Notes: generated from the letters alone by a model not told the origin. Positions 1-8,776 are shown, counted from the first letter of the stretch. The stretch is DNA of 64,000 bases from Scandinavium sp002470465 (GCF_040750395.1 NZ_JBFLVD010000035.1:42251-106250), one strand, 5' to 3'. Made by a program: numbers and translations.

Positions 1-471
1 CATCACCAGCAGATGGTCGACCATGCCGACGGCAGTGATCACTGAATCGAGAGAGAAAACGGCGTCCAGCACCACAATTTGCGCCACCACCGCCCAGAAC
101 TTCGCGCCCCTGCGCTGCGTCGGGCCGTCATTGTTCTTACCTTCCAGCCGCTCATTAAGCTCTACCGTGGCCTTAAACAGCAAAAAAAGACCGCCACCGA
201 GCATAATGAGGTCGCGCGCGCTGAAGCTAAGATCGCGGAAGCTAAAGAGTGGGCGGGTGAGGGTCACCAGCCAGGAAATCGAGGCCAGCAGCAGCAAGCG
301 CATCACCATGGCCAGAATCAAGCCGGTGATGCGCGCCCGGTTGCGCTCTGCCGGGGGCAGCTTTTCTGCGAGAATCGCGATAAAAACCAGATTATCGATC
401 CCGAGCACCAGCTCGATAACCACTAAAGTAATGAGGCCTGCCCAGATTGAGGGATCGGCAATCCATTCCAT
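1..471 (-). CDS. yegH: TerC-family membrane protein YegH, N-terminal part (cut by window edge)
   Basis: Only the first 157 codons are present; the frame is open to base 1 and the C-terminal part lies outside. The protein is hydrophobic. It has the paired acidic helices typical of TerC/YoaE/YegH proteins: one around residues 20-27 with E20, D26 and N27, and one around 133-144 with D136 and D142. Full-length family members add a CBS pair and a CorC_HlyC domain, which cannot be seen here. The start at 471 follows an AGAAGG-type ribosome site. The gene is divergent from wza, as yegH is in E. coli. The function is not firmly known; TerC proteins are linked to metal ion handling at the inner membrane. 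Confidence 0.88.
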   Translation of the reverse strand, partial: MEWIADPSIWAGLITLVVIELVLGIDNLVFIAILAEKLPPAERNRARITGLILAMVMRLLLLASISWLVTLTRPLFSFRDLSFSARDLIMLGGGLFLLFKATVELNERLEGKNNDGPTQRRGAKFWAVVAQIVVLDAVFSLDSVITAVGMVDHLLVM

Positions 472-677
472 ATGTTGTTTAACACCTTCTGCGATATGAA
501 AATTGTCACACCAGGATCATGGATAACGGTGGACGGAATTGCAATATATATTGAGGATAATCTTAAATTGAAGTTATTGCTCAACAACATATTATCCATA
601 TTGTTTCTGTTATTAATTATATTGTCACTTTGTTATGCGTGTTTTTGTTCGGGAACGTTATGTCATTTCTGTCAATA

Positions 678-691
678 TAAAGATAATCCTA
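678..691 (+). promoter_or_regulatory. RcsAB-like box of the colanic acid promoter
   Basis: The sequence TAAAGATAATCCTA matches 11 of 14 positions of the RcsAB box consensus TAAGAATATTCCTA as I remember it. It lies about 460 bases upstream of the wza start, close to where the E. coli box sits. A possible -10 element TAATAT at 710-715 would place the box over the -35 region, which is the usual arrangement for RcsA/RcsB activation. The assignment of this site as the working operator is inference. Confidence 0.6.
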
Positions 692-919
692 AAAAGAATC
701 TGACTTTCTTAATATTTATCCTAAAAGCAGGCCTGTCAGGCATTGCGTCCTTGTCGAAAATAACGGTTGCTGCAACAATTCACATGCATAAATAAACGTT
801 ATCCGTATGCCACTTACACTTTATTTCTGAAGCGATATTGGGCATGTCTGTTTTATATGCCATCTCACATTGTTCTGGGCGGAATTATCACCGGAACTCT
901 GTATAACCTTATGATTAAG

Positions 920-958
920 CAGTGGATTGGTAACTGAAAGCCAAGGGCGGTAGCGTGC
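920..958 (+). promoter_or_regulatory. JUMPstart with ops element upstream of wza
   Basis: The 39-base element matches the JUMPstart sequence found before polysaccharide operons, and its core GGCGGTAGCGTG at 946-957 is the ops element. In enterobacteria RNA polymerase pauses at ops and recruits RfaH, which suppresses termination and helps translation in long operons. The element lies about 190 bases before wza, so it should be transcribed in the leader. It supports the 20 genes from wza to wcaM being one transcription unit. Confidence 0.92.
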
Positions 959-1058
959 CTGATGGCCGCGAAATTAGCCTGAATTATTCTGTCAACTGCT
1001 GCTGGATCGATAACGGTCTTTTAGGAATGATACCAGTTATATTTCGTTTCGGTTAACG

Positions 1059-1086
1059 GCATTCTCAATCGAAATGATCGGAATGC
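1059..1086 (+). other. Hairpin in the wza leader
   Basis: GCATTC at 1059-1064 pairs with GAATGC at 1081-1086, and an inner ATC/GAT pair (1068-1070 and 1075-1077) extends the stem. It ends 57 bases before the wza start codon and has no T tract, so it is not a standard terminator. A role in mRNA stability or translation is only a guess. Confidence 0.35.
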
Positions 1087-1143
1087 ATTCTGGTTTGTTT
1101 TATTCGCACAGGATAATTTCTCCGCCAAAGTGAAAAATAATCA

Positions 1144-2277
1144 ATGATGAAATCTCAACTGAAATTGATGCCATTATTGGTGTCTGCAATCCTGATGAGC
1201 GGTTGCACGGTTCTCCCCGGCAGCAATATGTCGACCTTCGGCAAAGATGTGATTAAGCAGCAGGATGCTGATTTTGACATCGACCGGATGGTGAATGTTT
1301 ATCCGCTGACCCCGCGACTGATTGAACAACTGCGTCCGCGTCCAAACGTGGCGCAACCGAATATGTCGCTGGATCAGGAGTTAAGCAATTATCAGTACCG
1401 CGTGGGCCCCGGTGACGTGCTGAGCGTAACCGTCTGGGATCACCCGGAGCTTACCACTCCGGCGGGCCAGTACCGCAGCTCCAGCGACACCGGTAACTGG
1501 GTGCAGCCTGACGGCTCGATTTTCTATCCGTACATCGGCCGCGTGCAGGTGGCCGGGAAAACGCTCTCTGAAATCCGCAGCATGATCACGGGTCGCCTGG
1601 CGACCTACATCACCGATCCGCAGGTGGATGTGAACGTGGCGGCGTTCCGCTCGCAAAAGGCCTACGTTTCAGGCCAGGTGAATAAATCCGGGCAGCAGGC
1701 CATCACCAACGTGCCGCTGACCGTGCTGGACGCCATCAACAACGCCGGCGGCATGACCGATCTGGCCGACTGGCGCAACGTCGTGCTGACGCACAACGGT
1801 AAAGAAGAGCGCATTTCTCTGCAGGCGCTGATGCAAAACGGCGACCTCAGCCAGAACCGCCTGCTCTACCCGGGCGATATTCTCTTCGTGCCGCGCAACG
1901 ACGATCTGAAGGTCTTCGTGATGGGCGAAGTGAAAAAACAGAGCACCCTCAAAATGGACTTCAGCGGTATGACGCTAACCGAGGCGCTGGGCCAGGCGGA
2001 AGGTATCGACATGACCGCCTCCAACGCCAGCGGCATCTTCGTGATCCGTCCACTGAAAAACGACAAGAGCGGCAAGATTGCTAGCGTCTATCAGCTGGAT
2101 ATGTCCGATGCGACGTCGCTGGTCATGGCCACCAACTTCACGCTGCAGCCGTACGACGTGGTGTACGTTACTACCGCGCCGGTCGCGCGCTGGAACAGGC
2201 TTATCAACCAACTGCTGCCAACCATCAGTGGCGTTCGCTACATGACGGATACGGCGAAAGATATCCATACCTGGTAA
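1144..2277 (+). CDS. wza: Wza, outer-membrane colanic acid export lipoprotein
   Basis: Wza forms the octameric channel that carries colanic acid across the periplasm and outer membrane, working with the inner-membrane kinase Wzc. The 377-residue product begins with a lipoprotein signal ending in L-M-S-G-C, so Cys21 should be acylated. A polysaccharide export (Poly_export) domain follows at about 85-175, with V-G-P-G-D-V-L near residue 87, then two SLBB-type domains; the C-terminal amphipathic helix region forms the outer-membrane pore in E. coli Wza. Length is close to the 379 residues of the E. coli protein. ATG codons at 1144 and 1147 are both possible, and the ribosome site is weak. The gene is first in the operon and wzb starts 5 bases after it. 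Confidence 0.97.
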   Translation: MMKSQLKLMPLLVSAILMSGCTVLPGSNMSTFGKDVIKQQDADFDIDRMVNVYPLTPRLIEQLRPRPNVAQPNMSLDQELSNYQYRVGPGDVLSVTVWDHPELTTPAGQYRSSSDTGNWVQPDGSIFYPYIGRVQVAGKTLSEIRSMITGRLATYITDPQVDVNVAAFRSQKAYVSGQVNKSGQQAITNVPLTVLDAINNAGGMTDLADWRNVVLTHNGKEERISLQALMQNGDLSQNRLLYPGDILFVPRNDDLKVFVMGEVKKQSTLKMDFSGMTLTEALGQAEGIDMTASNASGIFVIRPLKNDKSGKIASVYQLDMSDATSLVMATNFTLQPYDVVYVTTAPVARWNRLINQLLPTISGVRYMTDTAKDIHTW

Positions 2278-2282
2278 CCCTT

Positions 2283-2726
2283 ATGTTCAACAAAATTCTG
2301 GTGGTATGCGTCGGCAATATCTGCCGCTCCCCGACGGCGGAGCGGCTGCTGAAAAATTATCTTCCGTCTCTTAGCGTCGAGTCTGCGGGCCTGGGCGCAC
2401 TGGTCGGTAAAGGGGCAGATGAATCCGCCGCAAGCGTGGCAGCGGTACACCAGATTTCCCTGGACGGGCATTGCGCCCGTCAGCTCTCCGGCAAGATGTG
2501 CCGCGAATACGATCTCATTCTGACCATGGAAAAAAGCCACATTGCCCGGCTGTGTGAGATCGCACCGGAGATGCGCGGCAAAGTGATGCTGTTTGGTCAC
2601 TGGGACAATGAGCGTGAAATTCCCGACCCTTATCGCAAGAGTCGTGAAGCCTTTGAAGCGGTTTACCACTTACTCGATCAGTCTGCGCGCCAGTGGGCGC
2701 AGGCACTGAAAGTACAGCAGGGATAA
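2283..2726 (+). CDS. wzb: Wzb, low-molecular-weight protein tyrosine phosphatase
   Basis: Wzb removes phosphate from the C-terminal tyrosines of Wzc, and the cycle of phosphorylation and dephosphorylation is needed for colanic acid export. The phosphatase P-loop is at the N-terminus, C9-V-G-N-I-C-R15-S, with catalytic Cys9 and Arg15. The general acid Asp115 sits in the D-P-Y motif near the C-terminus. The length of 147 residues equals the E. coli enzyme. It lies between wza and wzc, with gaps of 5 and 2 bases, as in other group 1 capsule and colanic acid operons. Confidence 0.97.
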   Translation: MFNKILVVCVGNICRSPTAERLLKNYLPSLSVESAGLGALVGKGADESAASVAAVHQISLDGHCARQLSGKMCREYDLILTMEKSHIARLCEIAPEMRGKVMLFGHWDNEREIPDPYRKSREAFEAVYHLLDQSARQWAQALKVQQG

Positions 2727-2728
2727 CA

Positions 2729-4891
2729 ATGACAGATAACGTAAAACAGGCGCACCCGCACGCGTCGGGCAGTGATGAAATTGATATTGGCCGCCTGGTC
2801 GGTACGGTGGTGGAGGCCAAATGGTGGGTGCTTGGCATTACCTCGCTGTTTGCCGCCGCAGCGGTGATTTATACCCTGTTCGCCACGCCTATCTACAGTG
2901 CGGATGCATTGGTGCAGATTGAGCAGGACACCAGCAGCTCGCTGGTGCAGGATTTAAATTCGGCCCTGAGCAACAAACCCCCCGCGTCCGACGCGGAGAT
3001 CCAACTGATTCAGTCGCGTATGGTGCTCGGCAAAACGGTGGACGATCTGAATCTGGATATCGCGGTCACCAAAAACACGATGCCGGTGTTTGGGGCTGGC
3101 TGGGAGCGCCTGATGGGGCGCGCGAACGAAAGCGTCAGCGTCGAAACCTTCACCGTTCCGGCGGGCATGCATGACCAGGTTTTCACTCTTGAAGTGCTCG
3201 GGCATAACCGCTACCAGCTGACCAGCGACGGCGGATTCAGCGCGCGCGGTGAAGTTGGCCAGCCGCTCAGTAAGTCGGGTGTTACCCTGCTGGTCAGCGC
3301 CATTCACGCGCAGGCGGGCGGTGAGTTTACCGTCACCAAATACTCCACGCTCGGCATGATTAACACGCTGCAAAACAACCTTTCCGTGACGGAAAACGGT
3401 AAAGACACCGGCGTCCTGAGCCTGACCTATACAGGTGAAGATAAAAACCAGATCCGCGAAATTCTCAACAGCATTGCGCAGAACTATCTGGCGCAGAACG
3501 TGGAGCGCAAATCGGAAGAGGCCTCCCGCAGCCTGAGCTTTCTCGCGAAGCAGCTGCCGGAAGTGCGCGAGCGTCTGGATTCCGCTGAAAACAAGCTCAA
3601 CGCCTACCGCCAGCAGAAAGATTCTGTGGATATGTCTCTGGAAGCGAAGTCTGTTCTTGATTCGGTGGTGAACATTGATGCCCAGCTCAACCAGCTGACC
3701 TTCAGCGAAGCGGAGATTTCCAAGCTCTACACCAAAAAACATCCTGCCTATCGCACGCTGCTGGAAAAACGCCGCACGCTGGAAGAAGAGAAGGCCAATC
3801 TGAACAAACGCATCACCGCGATGCCGGAAACCCAGCAGGAAATCGTACGCCTGACGCGCGACGTAGAGTCCGGCCAGCAGGTTTATATGCAGCTGCTGAA
3901 CAAACAGCAGGAGCTGAAGATTCAGGAAGCGAGCACCGTCGGCGATGTGCGCATCGTTGACCCGGCAATCACCCAGCCGGGCGTGCTGAAGCCGAAAAAG
4001 GCGCTGATTATCCTCGGCGGCATTATTCTCGGCCTGATGTTCTCCATTCTCGGCGTGCTGCTGCGCTCGCTGTTTAACCGCGGCATTGAAAGCCCGCAGG
4101 TGCTGGAGGATAACGGCATCAACGTTTATGCCAGCATTCCGCTCTCTGAGTGGCAGAAGCAGCGCGATCAGGTCAAAACGGTTAAGGGCGTTAAGCGCTT
4201 CAAGCAGAGCCAGCTGCTGGCGGTGGGTAACCCAACGGACCTCGCGATTGAAGCGGTGCGCAGCCTGCGTACCAGCCTGCACTTTGCCATGATGCAGGCC
4301 AGCAACAACGTGTTGATGTTAACCGGGGTCAGCCCGTCAATCGGTAAAACGTTCGTCTGCGCCAACCTGGCGGCGGTGATCAGCCAGACCGGCAAGCGTG
4401 TGCTGCTGATCGACTGCGATATGCGTAAGGGCTATACCCACGAACTGCTGGGAACGACGAATGAGAGCGGCCTGTCAGATGTGCTGGTCGGCAAAGCGGA
4501 TATCGCGAACTGTGCTAAACGCACGTCCATTACTAACTTCGACCTGGTGACCCGCGGGCAGGTGCCGCCGAATCCGTCTGAGCTGTTGATGAGCGATCGC
4601 TTCAGCGAGCTGGTGAACTGGGCGAGCAAAAACTACGACCTGGTGCTGATCGATACGCCGCCAATCCTCGCGGTAACCGATGCCGGCATTATTGGGCGTC
4701 ATGCGGGCACCACGCTGATGGTGGCTCGTTATGCGGTCAATACCCTGAAGGAAGTGGAAACCAGCCTCAGCCGCTTTGAGCAAAACGGTATTCAGGTGAA
4801 AGGCGTGATCCTCAACTCCATCTTCCGCCGGGCTACCGGCTACCAGGATTACGGCTACTACGAGTACGAGTACAAGTCTGACAGTAAATAA
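2729..4891 (+). CDS. wzc: Wzc, tyrosine autokinase and polysaccharide co-polymerase
   Basis: Wzc is an inner-membrane protein that controls chain length and export of colanic acid and phosphorylates itself on tyrosine. It has an N-terminal Wzz-type region with a first membrane helix near residues 30-50, a large periplasmic coiled-coil region, a second helix around 425-450, and a cytoplasmic BY-kinase domain. The kinase shows a Walker A motif G-V-S-P-S-I-G-K-T, a Walker A-prime L-L-I-D-C-D-M-R and a Walker B V-L-I-D-T-P-P. The tail is rich in tyrosine (Y-Q-D-Y-G-Y-Y-E-Y-E-Y). The ATG at 2729, two bases after wzb, gives 720 residues, the same as E. coli; an in-frame upstream extension overlapping wzb is rejected. 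A repeat element follows the stop codon. Confidence 0.97.
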   Translation: MTDNVKQAHPHASGSDEIDIGRLVGTVVEAKWWVLGITSLFAAAAVIYTLFATPIYSADALVQIEQDTSSSLVQDLNSALSNKPPASDAEIQLIQSRMVLGKTVDDLNLDIAVTKNTMPVFGAGWERLMGRANESVSVETFTVPAGMHDQVFTLEVLGHNRYQLTSDGGFSARGEVGQPLSKSGVTLLVSAIHAQAGGEFTVTKYSTLGMINTLQNNLSVTENGKDTGVLSLTYTGEDKNQIREILNSIAQNYLAQNVERKSEEASRSLSFLAKQLPEVRERLDSAENKLNAYRQQKDSVDMSLEAKSVLDSVVNIDAQLNQLTFSEAEISKLYTKKHPAYRTLLEKRRTLEEEKANLNKRITAMPETQQEIVRLTRDVESGQQVYMQLLNKQQELKIQEASTVGDVRIVDPAITQPGVLKPKKALIILGGIILGLMFSILGVLLRSLFNRGIESPQVLEDNGINVYASIPLSEWQKQRDQVKTVKGVKRFKQSQLLAVGNPTDLAIEAVRSLRTSLHFAMMQASNNVLMLTGVSPSIGKTFVCANLAAVISQTGKRVLLIDCDMRKGYTHELLGTTNESGLSDVLVGKADIANCAKRTSITNFDLVTRGQVPPNPSELLMSDRFSELVNWASKNYDLVLIDTPPILAVTDAGIIGRHAGTTLMVARYAVNTLKEVETSLSRFEQNGIQVKGVILNSIFRRATGYQDYGYYEYEYKSDSK

Positions 4892-4904
4892 CGATCCGTT
4901 TAAA

Positions 4905-4993
4905 CCCCTCTCCCTAACCCTCTCCCGAAGGGAGAGGGGACCGACCAGGCCGATTTTCTCCCTCTCCTTTCGGGAGAGGGCCGGGGAGAGGGG
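4905..4993. repeat. Palindromic CCCTCTCCC repeat, wzc-wcaA gap
   Basis: The element has a CCCTCTCCC-TAA-CCCTCTCCC head, a GAA loop and GGGAGAGGGG, then a second palindrome CCCTCTCC-TTTC-GGGAGAGGG and a tail GGGAGAGGGCCGGGGAGAGGG that is close to the complement of the head. The whole could fold into one large cruciform or two smaller hairpins. Related copies lie at 10088-10162, 16972-17012 with 17092-17122, and 20036-20157, all between genes of the colanic acid operon. It resembles REP-type elements. Confidence 0.9.
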
Positions 4994-5019
4994 ATATCTC
5001 AGCCTTTCAGAGGAACACA

Positions 5020-5862
5020 ATGACAACAGCAAACCCTTTGATCTCCATTTATATGCCGACCTGGAACCGACAGCAGCTGGCCATTCGCGCCATCAAATCG
5101 GTGCTGCGCCAGGACTATCCGCACTGGGAAATGATCATTGTTGACGACTGCTCCTCTTCCTTTGAACAGCTGGAGCAGTTCGTCGCGGGACTGGACGACG
5201 CGCGTATCAGCTACGTTCGCAACGACTTTAACTCCGGCGCTTGCGCGGTGCGTAATCAGGCCATTTTGCAGGCCAGGGGCCAGTTTATTACCGGCATCGA
5301 CGACGACGATGAGTGGACACCGAACCGTCTTTCGGTCTTCCTCGAGCACAAACATCAGCTGACGACACATGCCTTTTTGTACGCTAACGACTACGTCTGC
5401 GAAGGGGAAGTCTACTCCCAGCCGGCGAGCCTGCCGCTGTACCCGAAATCACCGTTCTCCCGCAAGCTGTTCTTCAAGCGCAACATCATCGGCAATCAGG
5501 TGTTCAGCTGGGCCTGGCGCTTCAAAGAGAGCCTGTTCGATACCGAACTGAAGGCGGCGCAGGACTACGACATTTTCCTGCGTATGGTGACGGAATACGG
5601 CGAACCGTGGAAGGTGGAAGAGGCGACCCAAATTCTGCACATCAATCATGGCGAAATGCAGATAACGTCGTCGCCGAAGAAGTTCTCAGGCTACTTCCAC
5701 TTCTACCGCAAGCACAAAGACAAGTTCGACCGGGCGAGCAAAAAGTATCAGCTTTTCACGCTCTACCAGATCCGCAATAAGCGCATGAACTGGCGCACAC
5801 TGCTGACCTTATTGTCCGTGCGCAACGGCAAACGCCTGGCCGACGGCCTGCGGGGGAAATGA
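5020..5862 (+). CDS. wcaA: WcaA, colanic acid glycosyltransferase (GT2)
   Basis: This is a family 2 glycosyltransferase with the GT-A fold. The N-terminal nucleotide-binding region reads I-S-I-Y-M-P-T-W-N-R and is followed by I-V-D-D-C-S; the metal-binding acidic motif is G-I-D-D-D-D-E-W near residue 90. No membrane span is obvious, so it should act at the cytoplasmic face of the membrane on the undecaprenyl-linked colanic acid unit. Published work on E. coli, from memory, assigns WcaA to glucuronic acid transfer. The length of 280 residues matches the family. It opens the second block of the operon after a 128-base repeat-bearing gap and overlaps wcaB by 4 bases. Confidence 0.95.
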   Translation: MTTANPLISIYMPTWNRQQLAIRAIKSVLRQDYPHWEMIIVDDCSSSFEQLEQFVAGLDDARISYVRNDFNSGACAVRNQAILQARGQFITGIDDDDEWTPNRLSVFLEHKHQLTTHAFLYANDYVCEGEVYSQPASLPLYPKSPFSRKLFFKRNIIGNQVFSWAWRFKESLFDTELKAAQDYDIFLRMVTEYGEPWKVEEATQILHINHGEMQITSSPKKFSGYFHFYRKHKDKFDRASKKYQLFTLYQIRNKRMNWRTLLTLLSVRNGKRLADGLRGK

Positions 5863-6353
5863 TGTGGCTTGAAGATCTACGCGCTAACAGCTGGAGCCTG
5901 CGCCCGTGCTGTATGGTGGTCAGCTATCGCATCGCCCACTTCTGTTCGGTGTGGCGCAAGAAAAGCGTCATCAACAACCTCTGGGCTGCTCCGATCCTGC
6001 TGATGTACCGCTTTATCACCGAATGCCTGTTCGGCTACGAAATTCAGGCGGCTGCCACCATTGGTCGCCGCTTCACCATTCATCACGGCTATGCCGTCGT
6101 TATCAATAAATTCGTGGTGGCGGGCGATGATTTCACCATTCGCCACGGCGTGACGATTGGTAATCGCGGGCCGGATAGCCTGGCGTGTCCGGTTATTGGC
6201 AACGGCGTAGAGCTGGGTGCCAACGTGGTGATGATTGGTGATATCACCATCGGCAACAACGTCACCGTTGGGGCGGGCAGCGTGGTGCTGGAGAGCGTGC
6301 CGGACAACGCGCTGGTGGTAGGTGAAAAAGCGCGGGTAAAGGTAATTAAATGA
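5859..6353 (+). CDS. wcaB: WcaB, colanic acid acetyltransferase
   Basis: WcaB is a left-handed beta-helix acyltransferase related to serine acetyltransferase (CysE). The hexapeptide repeat region occupies about residues 70-155, with motifs such as I-G-N-G-V-E-L-G-A-N-V and I-G-N-N-V-T-V-G-A-G, and a H-H-G motif near residue 75 that carries the likely catalytic histidine. In colanic acid assembly it is one of two enzymes that add O-acetyl groups. The start overlaps the wcaA stop (ATGA). The ATG at 5862 is an equally good alternative. It overlaps wcaC by 4 bases, so the three genes are probably translationally coupled. Confidence 0.95.
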   Translation: MMWLEDLRANSWSLRPCCMVVSYRIAHFCSVWRKKSVINNLWAAPILLMYRFITECLFGYEIQAAATIGRRFTIHHGYAVVINKFVVAGDDFTIRHGVTIGNRGPDSLACPVIGNGVELGANVVMIGDITIGNNVTVGAGSVVLESVPDNALVVGEKARVKVIK

Positions 6354-7567
6354 ATATTCTGCAATTTAACGTCCGTCTCGCGGAAGGCGGGGCGGCAGGC
6401 GTGGCGCTGGATCTGCACCAGCGGGCGCTGCAAAAGGGGCTGCCGTCGCGTTTTGTGTACGGCTATGGCAAAGGCGGCAAGAAAAGCGTCAGCCATGACG
6501 ACTACCCGAACGTCATTAAACAAACGTCACGCGTGACCTCAATGGCGAATCTGGCGCTGTTTCGCCTGTTCAATCGCGATGTGTTCGGCAACCTCAACAA
6601 TCTGTACCGCACCGTAACCCGCACCGCCGGGCCGGTGGTGCTGCATTTTCACGTGCTGCACAGCTACTGGTTGAATCTGGAAGAGGTGGTGGATTTCTGC
6701 CACAAGCTGAAAGAGCACAAGCGGGATGTGCGATTTGTCTGGACGCTGCACGATCACTGGAGCGTGACCGGGCGCTGTGCGTTCCTCGACGGCTGTGAGG
6801 AGTGGAAAAGCGGCTGCGGAAAATGCCCGACGCTGACCAATTACCCGCCGGTAAAAATCGACCGCGCGAGCCAGCTGGTGAGCGGTAAGCGTCAGCTGTT
6901 TCGCGAGATGATCGCGCTGGGCTGTCAGTTTATCTCTCCGAGCCAGCACGTTGCCGATGCCTTTAACCGTCTGTATGGGGAAGGCCACTGCCAGATCATT
7001 AACAACGGCATTGATGTGGCGACCGAAGCGATTCTCGCCGAGCTGGCGCCACAGAGCGTGACGGGAAGCAAACCGAAAATTGCCGTTGTTGCCCATGACC
7101 TGCGCTATGACGGAAAAACGAATCAGCAGCTGGTGCGCGACATCGTGGCGCTCGGCGATGCGGTGGAAGTGCACACCTTCGGCAAGTTTTCACCCTTTGA
7201 AGGGCGCAACGTCATTAACCACGGCTTTCTGACCAACAAGCGCCAGCTGATGAGTGAGCTCAATCAGCTTGACGCACTGCTGTTCACCTCACGGGTTGAT
7301 AACTACCCGCTGATTTTATGCGAAGCGCTCTCCATCGGCGTGCCGGTGATCGCCACCCCAAGCGAGGCTGCGCAGGAAGTGCTGGAAAAATCCGGCGGAC
7401 GGACCGTCACTGAAGAAGAAGCGCTGGCGCTGGTCACGAAGCCGAAAGCGGAGATTGCGCAGGCGATTTTTGGCACCACGCTTGAGGCGTTCCGTGACCG
7501 CAGTCGCCAGGCGTACAGCGGACAACAGATGCTGGAGGAGTATGTCTCGTTCTATCAGAATCTGTAG
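6350..7567 (+). CDS. wcaC: WcaC, colanic acid glycosyltransferase (GT4-like)
   Basis: The 405-residue protein equals E. coli WcaC in length. It has the two-domain GT-B form: an N-terminal acceptor domain with G-G-A-A-G-V near residue 13 and a C-terminal Glycos_transf_1 domain whose donor-site motif E-A-L-S-I-G-V-P-V-I lies near residue 327. From memory of the E. coli pathway work it transfers galactose to the second fucose. A cysteine-rich stretch around residues 140-160 (C-A-F-L-D-G-C, C-G-K-C-P) is a family trait. The 3' end overlaps wcaD by 26 bases. Confidence 0.95.
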   Translation: MNILQFNVRLAEGGAAGVALDLHQRALQKGLPSRFVYGYGKGGKKSVSHDDYPNVIKQTSRVTSMANLALFRLFNRDVFGNLNNLYRTVTRTAGPVVLHFHVLHSYWLNLEEVVDFCHKLKEHKRDVRFVWTLHDHWSVTGRCAFLDGCEEWKSGCGKCPTLTNYPPVKIDRASQLVSGKRQLFREMIALGCQFISPSQHVADAFNRLYGEGHCQIINNGIDVATEAILAELAPQSVTGSKPKIAVVAHDLRYDGKTNQQLVRDIVALGDAVEVHTFGKFSPFEGRNVINHGFLTNKRQLMSELNQLDALLFTSRVDNYPLILCEALSIGVPVIATPSEAAQEVLEKSGGRTVTEEEALALVTKPKAEIAQAIFGTTLEAFRDRSRQAYSGQQMLEEYVSFYQNL

Positions 7568-8762
7568 CTATCTGCTGCTGCCGCTGATTTACCTGCTGGT
7601 TAACGTCAAGATTGCCCAGCTTGGTGAAAGCTTCCCTATTACCATTGTGACCTTTTTGCCGGTGCTTTTATTGCTCTACGTTGAGCGCATCAACCTGAAA
7701 AAGCTGATGATTGCGCTGGGGGCCGGGGCCGGACTGACGCTTTTTAACTACATTTTTGGTCAGTCGCTGGATGCCAGCAAGTATGTCACCTCGACCATGC
7801 TGTTTGTCTACATCGTCATCATTATTGGGATGGTGTGGAGTATTCGCTTCAAAACGGTTTCCCCCCACAACCATCGTAAGATTTTGCGCTTCTTTTATGT
7901 GGTGGTTGCGCTGGTGGTGATGCTGGCGGCACTGGAAATGGCGCAGATTATCCTCAGCGGCGGCAGTAGCCTGATGGAGACGATTTCGAAATATCTGATT
8001 TACTCCAACAGCTATGTACTGAACTTTATCAAGTTCGGCGGTAAGCGAACCACCGCGCTTTATTTCGAACCGGCATTCTTCGCTCTGGCACTAATCTCAA
8101 TTTGGCTCAGCATCAAACAGTTCGGTATCAAAACGCCTAAGACCGATGCTATGATTCTGGCAGGAATCGTTCTCTCAGGATCGTTTTCAGGGGTGATGAC
8201 CTTTATCCTGTTTTATTTGCTGGAGTGGGCTTTCCAGTATCTGAATAAGGAAGCGATCAGCAAAAAGCTGCCGCTGGCAATTATTTCGCTGGCCGTATTT
8301 TTAGTGGGGCTTGTTTTTGCCTTTCCGTATATATCGGAGCGCCTTGGCGATCTCGGAACGGAAGGGTCGTCATCGTATTATCGTATTATCGGGCCGCTGG
8401 TCATGGTGGGTTATTCATTGACCCATATCGACGGCGTTGTGCGTTTCGGATCGCTTTATGAATATGTCGCATCATTCGGAATCTTTAACGGTGCGGACGT
8501 CGGCAAAACCATAGACAATGGTCTGTATCTGCTGATTATTTATTTTTCCTGGTTCGCCGTATTACTGACTGCCTGGTATATGTCGAAAGTGGGGAAAATG
8601 ATGGTTAGCGCATTTGGTAATAACCAAAACTTTCGCGTGCAGTTGTATCTGTTTTTCCCGGTGTCGCTGTTCTTTACCGGTTCGATATTTAGCCCGGAAT
8701 ATGCGTTTTTAATTGTCTGTCCTTTTATTCTGCGTAAAGCACTAAAGCTCACGGACAGCTAA
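7542..8762 (+). CDS. wcaD: WcaD, colanic acid polymerase
   Basis: WcaD is the Wzy-type inner-membrane polymerase for colanic acid. The product is strongly hydrophobic with about ten or more predicted membrane segments across its length. The ATG at 7542 gives 406 residues, close to the 405 of E. coli, and puts the start inside the last codons of wcaC; the E. coli genes overlap in the same way. A longer in-frame reading that begins at 7455 lies inside wcaC and is rejected. wcaE starts 14 bases downstream behind an AAGGAG site. Confidence 0.95.
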   Translation: MSRSIRICSYLLLPLIYLLVNVKIAQLGESFPITIVTFLPVLLLLYVERINLKKLMIALGAGAGLTLFNYIFGQSLDASKYVTSTMLFVYIVIIIGMVWSIRFKTVSPHNHRKILRFFYVVVALVVMLAALEMAQIILSGGSSLMETISKYLIYSNSYVLNFIKFGGKRTTALYFEPAFFALALISIWLSIKQFGIKTPKTDAMILAGIVLSGSFSGVMTFILFYLLEWAFQYLNKEAISKKLPLAIISLAVFLVGLVFAFPYISERLGDLGTEGSSSYYRIIGPLVMVGYSLTHIDGVVRFGSLYEYVASFGIFNGADVGKTIDNGLYLLIIYFSWFAVLLTAWYMSKVGKMMVSAFGNNQNFRVQLYLFFPVSLFFTGSIFSPEYAFLIVCPFILRKALKLTDS

Positions 8763-8776
8763 TAAGGAGTCAAAAC

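Larger units (their letters stand above)
472..1143. other. Long non-coding leader between yegH and wza
   Basis: This 672-base stretch is A+T-rich in its first half and has no convincing gene. It holds the yegH upstream region, an RcsAB-like box with a candidate promoter near 678-715, a JUMPstart/ops element at 920-958, and a hairpin at 1059-1086 just upstream of wza. A long untranslated leader upstream of wza is also the arrangement in E. coli. The only open frame of note, 472-795, has no recognisable product and overlaps the regulatory sites. Confidence 0.8.

Noticed and set aside
23..499. Plus-strand frames near the left edge
   Set aside because: The minus strand reads as the N-terminal part of YegH with TerC motifs, so the plus-strand frames are shadows.
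472..795. Plus-strand frame of 107 codons in the wza leader
   Set aside because: It overlaps the yegH upstream region and the RcsAB-like box, has no good ribosome site and no known product.
2954..4282. Open frame of 442 codons on the minus strand opposite wzc
   Set aside because: Shadow of wzc with Arg/His/Gln-rich composition and no domain pattern.
7455..7541. N-terminal extension of wcaD into wcaC
   Set aside because: The extension reads as Arg/Ala-rich shadow sequence; the ATG at 7542 matches the known WcaD start.
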